A stretch of DNA of 64,000 nucleotides from Nematopogon swammerdamellus (lineage: Eukaryota; Arthropoda; Insecta; Lepidoptera; Adelidae), in assembly GCA_946902875.1 (NCBI GenBank), contig OX336351.1, positions 868,001 to 932,000 on the forward strand, read 5' to 3'. Shown in pieces: positions 53,780 through 62,976 of the stretch (the stretch's first letter is position 1; every line of letters starts with the position of its first letter). The notes beneath the pieces are model-generated. The model made no database searches, was not told the origin of the DNA, and saw only the letters and a program-made list of their open reading frames with translations. The translations under genes were made by a program, and so were the position numbers.

Positions 53780-53905
53780 ATCCCACACACCCACATACAC
53801 CCTCACACACACACATACACCATCACACACACACACACACACACACCCTCACCCACCCACACACACACACACCCTCACCCACCCACACACACACACTCAC
53901 ACACT
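53780..53905. repeat. CA-rich microsatellite
   Basis: CACACACA runs with CACCCTCAC and CACCCACCC interruptions, directly after the LINE stop. It may be the LINE 3' tail or later expansion. Confidence 0.85.
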
Positions 53906-54274
53906 ATCCCCCCCAAACCAGTTATTATATTTTTATTTACTTTTTTTTATTCTTTCTATTCTTATTAATATAATTCGCAGTATACCCAAGCATGCACAAA
54001 AGGCGCGCTAAAACGCCACCTATAATACGGTCACAACGGCCAGTTTAGGTGGCAGGGTACGTTGAAAAACAAAACAAATTGTTCAAAATTTTAATAACTT
54101 TGTAAAACTGTGACATTGTTTATAATTTTGTGTGTGCAATAAAAATTTTGAAAATTTTTTTGAAATTAAAAGTCCCCATACAAAGAACGCGTTTTTTCAA
54201 ACGTGTTTTTGTTTTCCTCTACCGTAAATACGGTAATACATACAAGTGTCAAACTTAATGTGATTATACTGCAA
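53906..54274. other. Probable LINE 3' flank, no gene
   Basis: AT-rich. TTGTGTGTGCAATAAAAATT near 54130 is polyadenylation-like, so the LINE 3' UTR may extend to here. Confidence 0.4.
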
Positions 54275-54595
54275 ATTCAGTCAGTCAGTCAGCGTGTAAG
54301 CGTCCACTTCTGGACATAGCCCTCTCCAATTTTCCTCCAGTCCTCCCGGCCTACAGCGGTACGGAACCACTGCTTTCCGCCGACGTATTTGATGTCGTCG
54401 TCCCACCTGGCGGGTGGTCTTCCCACACTCCGTTTTCCTGTCCAAGGTCGCCAGTGTAGGACACGGTTACTCCAACGGTCGTCGTCTCTTCGGCTGACGT
54501 GCCCAGCCCATTGTCACTTGAGCTTAGCCACCCGGTGTCCAATATCGACTACTTTGGTGCGTCGGCGGATTGCTTCGTTACTGCAAACTCATATA
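54275..54595 (-). pseudogene. RTE-like LINE 3' end
   Basis: CAGTCAGTCAGCGTGTAAGC, then the complement of a region coding WDDDIKYVGGKQWFR-like and VQQW-like residues. Nearly the same as the copies at 19798 and 24030. The 63-residue minus frame shows a broken reading. Confidence 0.75.
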
Positions 54596-54605
54596 ACAAA
54601 TAATA

Positions 54606-54680
54606 ATAAAAACTGAATAATTACGTGGTGGTAGTTAACCCTCGGTGCGCGAGTCCGACTCGCACTTGGCAGGTTTTTAA
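54606..54680. repeat. AAAACCGGCC-type short inverted element
   Basis: ATTACGTGGTGGTAGTTAAC, CGGTGCGCGAGTCCGACTCG and CACTTGGCAGGTTTTTAAT. The left end is diverged. Confidence 0.65.
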
Positions 54681-55113
54681 TAAAATCCCGGATCTTTTTC
54701 ATAAGACCGCGGTCAGTTTACAACCCGTCTTCCGAAGCGCATATTAAGACAATAATAGCGCCAGCCCGGCCGCACGTACAGTTGTAATACAGAATCAACC
54801 CCCACACTCCCTTACAAGCCTCCGCGCGGACGACGGTGGCCTAGTTTAGTTTTTTTAGAAAACTCGCACAGACCTGTGCTTAGGAGTCCATCGGACAATC
54901 CACAGCCAATAACACCACTTGCGACTTGTTGACGCTGGTAGGTGGCATGTCAGCAAAAACGTGGACAAAAAGGGTGTCTGCGATGTTATTCAGAAGCCTC
55001 TTGAAGAACCCCAGGCTCTAGGAGCTAGCACACACTCACCGTAATACCATTTTAAGTTTTTACCATAAGCCTTATCCGAGAAGTTTAAGGTTCCGATCCC
55101 GGCTGCACCTTTG
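54681..55113. other. No gene or clear element seen
   Basis: Unassigned DNA. Confidence 0.4.
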
Positions 55114-55394
55114 TCAGCTTCAGATAACTCAGTCGTGCGACCGGTCGACTGTCGTTCATGATCATTCACACCTGGGCGCGGTCAAAACTTGGATGGGTGA
55201 CCGTTCGACCGTCGGAGGCTCACCGTGGTTCGGATTCCACATAAAACTGTAGACTTTCCTTTTTATAGTTGGTGTTTTTCGTCCAGTTCAGTGTAGCCGG
55301 CACGATCAAAGGAAAGCACTGCCAGGGCACTTAGTTCACCAAAGTGTGTTGGGCTGCTATCGCGGGTGTAGCCATTACAGGTTCCCCGAAAAAA
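55114..55394 (+). mobile_element. 5S-containing SINE, diverged and shortened copy
   Basis: TCAGCTTCAGATAACTCAGT (A box decayed), GGGCGCGGTCAAAACTTGGA and TGGGTGACC (5S part), GTGGTTCGGATTCCACA, then a deletion of the core into GTCCAGTTCAGTGTAGCCGG. An old copy. Confidence 0.75.
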
Positions 55395-55685
55395 GTCGCC
55401 AACTCTATAATTTAGAAAGCTAATATAAAAATTCAGTAAAAACCTCCCAGCGATGCGGAAGCACTAGCAAATTTAATAAGTATGAGGTCCCGTTATCACC
55501 TTAAAGTATAAAACAGCAATTTAAATTGTGCATTTTTTATTACAGCCATTTGCATTAATTCTCAGGGAAGGTACTCTCAGGTACATGCATACTCCATCTA
55601 TGAGCACGGTCTTATGTACCTCAAGAGGCTATGCCAGCATAATTTTATTAATGCATAAAAATATAGGTACATTCTACATCCCCTA
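55395..55685. other. No gene or clear element seen
   Basis: Unassigned DNA. Confidence 0.35.
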
Positions 55686-55790
55686 CTAGGTGGTATTATT
55701 AAACCTGTCCGGAACGGTGAACGGTAACATCGCACTGAATGATGGGCATTCGAAATGGCTATGAAATATTTCATATTTTCATCCAGACCA
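55686..55790 (+). repeat. Diverged SINE core fragment
   Basis: ACTAGGTGGTATTATTAAAC, CATCGCACTGAATGATGGGC and CGAAATGGCTATGAAAT. Confidence 0.55.
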
Positions 55791-55835
55791 CCTTTTTATT
55801 TACCTATTAAGTATTAGGACTAGGTAATTTATCAA

Positions 55836-56165
55836 GCAGCTAGGAGACACGAAGACCGTTTAAACCTTTTCATCTCCGCACAACGCGCACTGGGCAGGAA
55901 TTGTATCCCTATACGCTGCACTTACCACGGATGCGTACTAATCGGTTCTGCAGATCTTTCCTCCATAGAACTGGTAAACTGTGGAACGCTCTCCCTGCCC
56001 ACATATTTCCCCTCAAGTACAGTATCGGGTCCTTCAAGAGAAGCATGAATGGGCACCTGTCTCGCCGGCATGGCATTCGCAGCTCCCGCATGCGACCGAA
56101 TGTCCATGGGCGTCGCTAGACACCTAATGGGTGGCTCAGCGCCACATGTCGCGCTTACTATAAAC
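55836..56165 (+). pseudogene. CR1/Jockey-like LINE ORF2 C-terminus, clearest copy
   Basis: Plus frame: MYPYTLHLPRMRTNRFCRSF, LHRTGKLWNALPAHIFPLKY, SIGSFKRSMNGHLSRRHGIR and SSRMRPNVHGRR to the stop. The RTGKLWNALP and FKRS motifs are typical of the end of CR1/Jockey-type proteins. After the stop, TGGGTGGCTCAGCGCCACAT and a short A/T tail. 5'-truncated: no catalytic domain remains. Relatives: 21057, 27108, 29495, 37975, 57720. Confidence 0.75.
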
Positions 56166-56169
56166 AAAA

Positions 56170-56258
56170 AAAGGGGTGAGGGAAGGCGGGACCTATAGTT
56201 TTACACCGGCTCCGAACGGTGAAGCAGCCAGGTGTAGGTATGCACGTAAATTTACGGT
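56170..56258 (-). repeat. tRNA-SINE middle fragment
   Basis: GACCTATAGTTTTACACCGG, TCCGAACGGTGAAGCAGCC and GGTGTAGGTATGCACGTAAA match the minus SINE between core and head. Confidence 0.65.
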
Positions 56259-56261
56259 GTA

Positions 56262-56545
56262 CTATAAGTAAATAGCCCCACTGCATCTCTCCCCGTACAT
56301 GCCGTAAAAGGCGACTAAGGGATAAGGACAAGCTGCCGCGCTGAATGGCGACAGGATAACCACCTCTCACTTTGGCACGTTCCTTCCACTGAGTCGTGCA
56401 GCAGGTGGGACTTCGTGCTTTGCCGTTTGATAGTTTATCTTGTCCGAATACGTTGCGAAACGTGGTGGTCGGTATTGTGCTGAAATTTACCACAGCCCTT
56501 GCGGCGCAACACCGATTACTCTGCTTACCCCGATTGTCGGGATAT
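56262..56545 (+). repeat. LINE-like 3' region beginning with head 2 module
   Basis: ATAGCCCCACTGCATCTCTC, AAAAGGCGACTAAGGGATAA, then GTCGTGCAGCAGGTGGGACT, TTTGATAGTTTATCTTGTCC and GATTGTCGGGATATAGCGTG. The order matches 18545-18760 (inverted). This suggests head 2 of the SINE-like units came from this larger repeat. Confidence 0.6.
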
Positions 56546-56598
56546 AGCGTGATGTATGTATAACAAAAATAAATTAGTAGTATAACGAATAACAAAAC

Positions 56599-56695
56599 AT
56601 CAATTCTTCTTCGCATTGAATTTAGAACTGGCGGAATTTTCGACATATCCAAGAGTAGGTTACCTACCTATGGATAAAATTATACAATAAACAAA
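56599..56695 (+). repeat. LINE 3' end, partner of 41171
   Basis: CTTCTTCGCATTGAATTTAG, GAACTGGCGGAATTTTCGAC and ATTATACAATAAACAAAAAA. Confidence 0.75.
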
Positions 56696-57005
56696 AAATT
56701 AAATGACATAACCTAGCGACCGCCAGCTCGCGGCGCCGCTAGGGAAACTTTCATGCACACGGGAACTCGAATAGTTTTGCATTTAAATACGAAAGTGGGT
56801 CGATGTCTGAAAATTAACTCAATTTCCATACAAATAACGGAGTAACGGCCGGCCGACGATTTGGTATGGAGATGCGGCATCCGCACTCGCTCGCGACCCG
56901 GAACAATTCTAGCCAATGTTAAACCTATTTCAACTTGTGGACTATCTATTACTGGCGCGGCAGTGGAAGTCCGCGGTGCGCAAGGCGGACTGCATGGTTG
57001 AGTAG
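56696..57005. other. No gene or clear element seen
   Basis: Minus frames of 123 and 71 residues overlap here in different registers and resemble no known protein. Confidence 0.4.
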
Positions 57006-57345
57006 CGAAAAAACCGGCCAAGTGCGAGTCGGACTCGCGCACCGAGGTTTCCGCACCACAAAAAAGAAAAATTGAAAAAAACACGTTTCTTGTATGAGAA
57101 CCCCCTTAATTTTTTACTTTTACATTTTTTTTTATCATTTGTTGTTATATCCGCCATAATAACACATATTCTGTGAAAATTTCAATGGGCTACCTATTAC
57201 GGTTCAAGAGATACAGCCCTCGGGCAGACGGACGGACGGACAGACAGACAGACAGACAGACATACAGACAGACAGGCAGACGGCGTAGGCTTAGTAATAG
57301 GCTTCCGTACGGGATACGGAAACCTAAAAACCATTACGAAGACAG
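57006..57345 (+). repeat. AAAACCGGCC-type repeat, long form
   Basis: AAAAACCGGCCAAGTGCGAG, TCGGACTCGCGCACCGAGG, a TATCCGCCATAATAACACAT phrase, GACAGACAGACAG run, GACGGCGTAGGCTTAGTAAT and GGATACGGAAACC at the end. Same family as 10005 (inverted). Confidence 0.75.
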
Positions 57346-57349
57346 ACAA

Positions 57350-57689
57350 GACCTACAACATCCGTGATGTCAGCCCATAACACCGGGTGAACTAGGTGCC
57401 ATGTCAGTGCTTCCCTTCGGTCGTGCCGGCTACACTGAACTGGACGGAAAACACAAACTATTTACATAGCCGTTTCGACCGACGTTTCATTCAGTGCGGT
57501 GGTATCAACCCGGGCGGGTTGAACCCTACCACCGAGTGAGGTAAGAAGGGAAGGGACCTACAGTTTTACGTGGAATCCGAACCACGGTCAGCCTCCAACG
57601 GTCGAGCGGTCACCCATCCAAGTACTGACCGCGCTCAGGGTTGCTTAACAACAGTCGACCGACCGCACCTCTGAGCTAACGAGGCTGAC
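57350..57689 (-). mobile_element. 5S-containing SINE, nearly full copy (minus)
   Basis: Begins at CCTACAACATCCGTGATGTC (last ~25 bp of tail lost), core, CGTGGAATCCGAACCACGG, GGTCACCCATCCAAGTACTG and CTGAGCTAACGAGGCTGAC. A stray GGCTGACCGTGGTTCG follows at 57708 in plus sense. Confidence 0.85.
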
Positions 57690-57719
57690 AAAAATAACCG
57701 ACCGTTGAGGCTGACCGTG

Positions 57720-57800
57720 GTTCGAATTTTTTCTTATAGAAAGCGCGACTAGTGGCGCCCAGCCACCCATTAGGTGTCTAACGACGTCCATGGACATTCG
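57720..57800 (-). repeat. LINE 3' fragment
   Basis: CTTATAGAAAGCGCGACTAG, CCACCCATTAGGTGTCTAAC and CCATGGACATTCGGTGGTAC, minus sense of the 55836 family. Confidence 0.65.
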
Positions 57801-57832
57801 GTGGTACGCGGATTATAACGCGGAATACTATG

Positions 57833-58090
57833 CCTAACCTATGGTGGATGGGTGATCGTCCGACTGGCCGTGGTTCAGATTCCACGTAAAACTTACCTAA
57901 CTACGTAGTAAGGTTTTGATCCTGTCCGGATTGGTACTACCGCACTGAATGAAGGTAGGTAGGAAACGCTATGAATATATTTAGCGTTTTACGTTCCTTT
58001 CAGTGTAGCCGGCACAACCAAAGGCTGCTTCCGTTTGGTTGGGACCTAGGTGCCATTCCCATGCCACCTAAATCGCCAAGGTGTACTAGG
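57833..58090 (+). mobile_element. Diverged SINE copy lacking the 5' head
   Basis: TGATCGTCCGACTGGCCGTG, GTTCAGATTCCACG, ACTACGTAGTAAGGTTTTGA and GTGTAGCCGGCACAACCAAA keep the order of the family but with many changes. Confidence 0.65.
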
Positions 58091-58570
58091 ATGAATATAT
58101 AGGTAACTACATATGTTAGGTTTTATAGAACAAGTAATCGCTTTCATATACCTACCAATTTCATCGGCTCCATTGAATTGGACATAAGTAACTCTATGAA
58201 TATTATTACTAAAAAAAAACAATAATTATAAATAAATAATAATAAATAAATAAATAAATAAATTTTTAATACTTGTATAATATATGTAAAATTAATAGAA
58301 AATTTTGAAAATGTGAAATAAATAAAATAATAAATAACCGTTTATTGGATGAAATCATTATGCTATGTTGGTAATTTTTTTTTATAAATTCATTTATATA
58401 TTAAATTTATTTTCATCCAATAGGAGGGCATTTTACCTTAAGGTAATCTCCTCCTGTCCCCCTATTGGTGTTACAGCAAGAGAATACAAATTTACAGTGT
58501 GGTAGCTAGCACATAGGAAAAATAAAAGTTACAGAACAACCAACATGTCATGAATTACAAATATGTATAT
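58091..58570. other. AT-rich DNA with short inverted repeat
   Basis: AAAT runs at 58240-58265. GTTTATTGGATGAAA near 58340 and its near-complement TTTCATCCAATAGG near 58410 form a small foldback. No gene. Confidence 0.45.
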
Positions 58571-58702
58571 AATGACGGACAGACAAGGTGGACAGATGAC
58601 CTAAAAAAGGTAGCTGGGAGTGGATGGATGAGAAGGGCGGAAGACCGCGTGTGGTGGCGTGCCTTGGGAGAGGCCTATGTCCAGCAGTGGACCGATACAG
58701 GC

Positions 58703-58736
<34 letters not shown>

Positions 58737-58740
58737 ATAA
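58571..58740 (+). pseudogene. RTE LINE 3' end
   Basis: Encodes RWTDDLKKVAGSGWMRRAED, then WWRALGEAYVQQWTDTG and stop, followed by GATGATGATGATGATGATGA. Same family as 16484, cut down to the last ~50 codons. Confidence 0.8.
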
Positions 58741-58889
58741 TGACGAATAACTATGAATGAATGACACAACAAAATGGTATAACACCAAAACATTACCATA
58801 CAATCATGAAACCACGATTAAAATAAGCAAATATGTTTATTGTTTACCACATAAATTATTTTTGATAATAAAATGTACATATTACGTGA
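58741..58889. other. AT-rich spacer
   Basis: Nothing recognisable. Confidence 0.35.
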
Positions 58890-59165
58890 CCTCACTGTAC
58901 GCGACTCGCCGGCCGCGCGCGCCGCTCCGACGCGCCGCCGCCGATTTCGGCGGGCGTGACCTCCGATGCTGCGGACTGACCCCGCTCTCGCGAAGTGTCC
59001 TCAACCCCTCACCCCGCCGCCGTGTGTCGCGCGCTCGCCCGCGTCGCCGTCCCGTTGATTCGCCGTTCGCCCGACTGCCGCACTGACACGGAGCAGCCGA
59101 GTGCGCGCGTAGGGTGACGCGTACCGCTCAGCGACGATCGGCGAATCTTCTCTCTCTGTTCGACC
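58890..59165. other. CpG-dense region
   Basis: CGCCGGCCGCGCGCGCCGCT, GCGCGCTCGCCCGCGTCGCC and others over about 270 bp. It lies just outside the left limit of the putative LTR and could be an internal region of the LTR element, or a host CpG island. No reading frame is convincing. Confidence 0.45.
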
Positions 59166-61093
59166 TGTAGGCTTGAAAGGAACCTAAGGTCCTAACTGGC
59201 GACTGTTCTTTTAAAATAAAAACACGGACTTGCGACACAAACGAGCTCCCCACTCAATGTTGGACCGTCTCCAGCGTAGTCCGACGATCGCGGTATATAA
59301 CGCGTGGGCAAGGTGTTTATTTATAGTCAATTTACTACAGCTATCAATCTGTTACTTTACTGGCTCCAAGACTCTACACTATATCCTATCACTTTTACTT
59401 TATGAGGTGACAATTTAACGCTAAAGGCACACTATTTCTCTTCAACTTCCAAGCTTAATTTTCAACACAATATATTTTCCTTTATCTTTCTGAGTTCACT
59501 GTTTCTCGCGGGTGCTGAAGGCAGACTAACCGTCAAACTGTTTCTTCCAAACTCAATAACTTGTACACATTGTCACTGCATACCCCCTCCGCGTGGTCCA
59601 TGACCATTCCATGTATATAAGCCCCTATTGGTTCGTTACCTTTTTCTTACATAATACCCAACATTCCCGCCTACCTTTTCGTCAATGTTATTGGTTCCTT
59701 TCGTCGGTATGTCACCATTACATAACCTTGCCCCCCGCCTATATAAAACGAACCTTCGGACACGCCTTATTCCAATTTGAATGAGAAGCTCCATTTATTT
59801 ACAATTTCACATACAAAACACACATATTACATTTTGAATACAACAATAATAAATCACATAAAAACTTACAATAAAATACTTCCAAAACATCTTCATTAAA
59901 CATTGCTATTAAAACTTACTTCAATTTAATAATAAATGGTGCGGTTAGACCTTTATGTTCATTTACATATTATACTTAAATACATTTTATATCAAATACT
60001 CAATCATTTCATCACATTACATCATTTTAATTCGCTCAATATGCCCAATGCCTTGACCAGGCGGTCATGGTACATTTACTTCCATATATTTCATAATCCA
60101 ATAAACATAGTATAAAGTTTATTAGCTTTTTCCAATAATTCAGTTCCACTACATCCATCACCTACTTATTACGTACCTACATACTATAATGATACAGTTT
60201 TACAATTATCAAACATTCTTAATACAACATATTAATTGATTGGCCGCTTTTAATTTCCTAAACGCGTACATAGGAAATAACACATACGATTACATATACC
60301 TAAAAATATTTTAAGATGGTCAGCGTCTAACGGTAAATAGTTTCCGGAAAGATACTTTCTAGGCCTTTTGTCTTTCGGTTACAAAGAGCTTTGAAAGTTT
60401 ATTACTGCGTTCTCATTCTATTTGCGCAATAGAGTCGTCTTACAAATTTGAATGTCTTTACCACTCTTTAGAATCCAAAATCATTCATATTTTTAAAGAA
60501 TTGTCCAAATATCTTTGTTTTGCGTTTTTAAATGAACTTTACAACCATCTAACATCCTGCAATTTAGCTGGTCTTTTAGCCACGCCCAACAAACTACAAA
60601 GAATACAACATTTTGTTTAACTCTATTCAGTATTTTATTTTTTAATGTTTTATCGCCTATTCATTTCAGTATGTCTTTCACTCTTTTTGAATGGATATTG
60701 CGCTTCTATTCTCATAATATTTCTACCCCAAACCTTTCGATAATTTCTCTTTTATTGCGGGCGGGTTTACAATTTAGATTTCTCTACCATAAAGTTACTT
60801 CACACGAGAAAGACAATAATTTACTTTTACGACATATTTGACAATACCAACTTTCTAAAATCAACAATTAATATTTTCGTACGTTATTAATGGCTTCCTT
60901 CGATTTTGTATCTTGTTTGTTTTTTAGTAAACTTTCCAATATTCTGAATGGATGTACCAAGCCTTTCTTTCAATATTTCTAAACTATATTTCACAGTAAT
61001 GGTTTTAACGAAACCTAGCCTTTGAGACGCTCCCCTTACAAATTCGTCTCGCGCAATATATTTTTCTACAATACTTAAGGCGGGTCGGCTACA
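59166..61093 (-). mobile_element. Putative long terminal repeat (left limit uncertain)
   Basis: On minus, AGGGGGGAGTA (a polypurine tract) is followed at 61093 by TGTAGCCGACC, as at the start of a 3' LTR. Going left, a TACA end before CpG-rich DNA at 59166 is a possible terminus, giving about 1.9 kb. CCAAT-like and TATA-like phrases (59620-59750) and an AATAAA lie inside. Only the right edge is well supported. It does not match the LTR candidate at 61481, so it belongs to another element or family. Confidence 0.4.
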
Positions 61094-61103
61094 TACTCCC
61101 CCC

Positions 61104-61124
61104 TGTAACGTACGTGACGTTACA
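61104..61124. repeat. Palindrome TGTAACGT...ACGTTACA
   Basis: Eight-bp perfect arms around ACGTG, next to the polypurine tract. It includes TGACGT. Function unknown. Confidence 0.6.
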
Positions 61125-61463
61125 CAATTATAAGCCGACACGCATATACAATCATTACATATTCAATGTTAAACAATTCTTTTCAATAGTCCTCTTTCTA
61201 ACTCCAATAACCGCACCAATTATAAATCTTATCACTACATACACATTACAACTTCAAACACTTACACAATTTCAAATCAGCAACCTTTTACTTCAATCAA
61301 TTCAAATCAATACGATTTACAAATCAACAATACAAACAAATTCGCTACATCATTACAAAAATAATAAACAACCGCACCTGTCCACAAAACTTTCACTTAA
61401 TGTCTTTACACTCCTAGCAATCCTTATTATTTGAGTCCATTGTCCTTTTATTATCTTTCAATA

Positions 61464-61474
61464 CTTAGGCGCCA
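61464..61474 (-). other. Candidate primer-binding site
   Basis: Minus reads TGGCGCCTAAG, which matches 9 of 11 bases of the tRNA-Lys-type site TGGCGCCCAAC, 6 bp beyond the LTR candidate's end. Its position on the far side of an LTR from the integrase is unexpected (see findings). Confidence 0.4.
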
Positions 61475-61480
61475 CTCTAT

Positions 61481-61897
61481 TGTAGTGGGTCGAGTCCGTT
61501 TCGTTTGTTCTCAGACAGGTTCGTACCGCACAGCTGCACGGACCCTAACCGTTAACTTGCACTTTTAATTTGTTTATTTACATTTTTATCTTTATGGTTC
61601 CGTAACTATTTGTAATTGCCCATACACTTTCGATTTTCACTCTCGCGCACTGGTTTGACTTACGTTTTCACTTTCAATTTTACTTTTGCCCATAGACACT
61701 TTTGATTTGCACTATTACACATATTAAATTTTTACCTATTTCACTCGCGGACGCTGGCTCAACGCCCGGGTGGAGCGCGTACTACCGATAACGCGAATCA
61801 CTTCGACGACACTGGTGATCGCGTTTCACTTTCACACATACACAGTCGTACACGCATTTTCAGCTTTCAGGCGGCCGGGCGCCTGCTCGTTTCAGCA
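61481..61897 (-). mobile_element. Candidate BEL/Pao LTR, 417 bp
   Basis: On minus it starts TGCTGAAACGAG right after the integrase stop and a purine-rich run (GAGGAGAAAGAAAGATAGTA) and ends CCCACTACA. TG...CA limits and adjacency to a polypurine tract support a 3' LTR. No second LTR is in the window for comparison. Confidence 0.5.
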
Positions 61898-61899
61898 TA

Positions 61900-62976
61900 C
61901 TATCTTTCTTTCTCCTCTTGATCTTGTACCTTCTCTGGCCTATATATGAGTATCACCTTAGTCACTGGTCGCCTCGACCAGCCACTTGTCGTTATAACGT
62001 CGACTACTCGAACGCGCCCATCTTTCCCTTCGTGAACCGCCGCGATCCGACCTTTTGGCCATTCACCTCGCGCTGAATTTGGGTCTGCTATCAGTACAAC
62101 ATCATCAATTTTCAATTTTTCCTTTTCTTCTCGCCACTTCTGCCTAGTAGCCAACGTAGGCAGGTATTCCCTTAGCCACCTCTTCCAAAATAAGTCAGCC
62201 AGATGCTGTGATATCCTCCATTGTTTTCTTAAATATAAATCATCCGAACAGAATATGCCAGGCGTAGGAGCTCCGTTTGAGGATCCGAAGAGAAAATGAT
62301 TTGGTGTGAGTGCTTCCGGGTCTCGCGAGTCTGGTGAAACGTGAGTGAGTGGCCTGCCATTCACTATGTGCTCAGCTTCAGCTGTCAATGTTTGCAGCAC
62401 CTCTTCCCGGGGGGCTCTCTCCTTTAATGTGGCTCTTAATGCTATCTTGACGCTCTTTATTAATCGTTCCCAGCAGCCTCCCATGTGTGGAGCTGCCGGC
62501 GGTATAAAATGCCATTCTATTTTTCCTTGTTCTTTGAGAGCTTCCTTCATATTTATCAAAGCGCGCTTCAACTCTCTATCTGCACCTTTAAAATTGGTAC
62601 CGTTATCCGAATATATATGCGCCGGCTGCCCCCTCTTGGCGGCCATTCGCCTGAGTGCCATAATCGTGGAGTCCGTCGATAATGACGCAACCAACTCTAA
62701 GTGAATAGCGCGCACCGTCATACAGGTAAATATCATTCCGTATCTCTTCTCATGTCTCCGGCCAATTGTCACTTCGAATGTTCCGAATAGATCCACTCCA
62801 CAGTGCGAGAAACATCGCTGATGATGGGCTAGTCTTGCCAATGGTAGATCTCCCATCCTCGGTGGGCACGGCCGCGCCCGCGCCTTTCGACAGCTAATAC
62901 ATTTTGCCGCAATCGACCGTAACGTAGATCGCGCTCTCATAATCCAATACTTTTGCCTTAATTCATTCAGTACCAT
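61900..62976 (-). CDS. BEL/Pao retrotransposon integrase
   Basis: This part of the polyprotein inserts the retroelement cDNA into the genome. In the 358-residue frame, the second half of the zinc finger is seen (CISC, C26 and C29). The DDE core is D62 (CGVDLFG), D124 (IYSDNGTNFKG) and E170 (PHMGGCWERLIKSVK). The C-terminal part has LTPNHFLFG (224-231), RKQWRISQHLADLFWKRW and EYLPTLATRQKW, then VVLIADPN and RPVTKVILIYRP, the usual BEL/Pao tail. The two histidines of the HHCC finger and everything upstream (reverse transcriptase, RNase H) are missing, so Met62976 is not a natural start: the frame begins at a deletion joint with the protease region. The core itself has no stops. A short purine-rich run and an LTR candidate follow. 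Confidence 0.92.
   Translation of the reverse strand: MVLNELRQKYWIMRARSTLRSIAAKCISCRKARARPCPPRMGDLPLARLAHHQRCFSHCGVDLFGTFEVTIGRRHEKRYGMIFTCMTVRAIHLELVASLSTDSTIMALRRMAAKRGQPAHIYSDNGTNFKGADRELKRALINMKEALKEQGKIEWHFIPPAAPHMGGCWERLIKSVKIALRATLKERAPREEVLQTLTAEAEHIVNGRPLTHVSPDSRDPEALTPNHFLFGSSNGAPTPGIFCSDDLYLRKQWRISQHLADLFWKRWLREYLPTLATRQKWREEKEKLKIDDVVLIADPNSARGEWPKGRIAAVHEGKDGRVRVVDVITTSGWSRRPVTKVILIYRPEKVQDQEEKER

Noticed and set aside
56158..56652. 164-residue minus frame
   Set aside because: It spans three separate repeat fragments (tRNA-SINE scrap, head 2 region, LINE tail). It is not a gene.
59740..59752. TATATAAAA as a host promoter on plus
   Set aside because: A lone TATA-like phrase in AT-rich DNA within a putative LTR, with no transcript or frame to support it.
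60887..61141. 84-residue minus frame containing GGVCSRPALS
   Set aside because: The GGV part is the translated polypurine tract and the rest lies in the putative LTR. No homology recognised.
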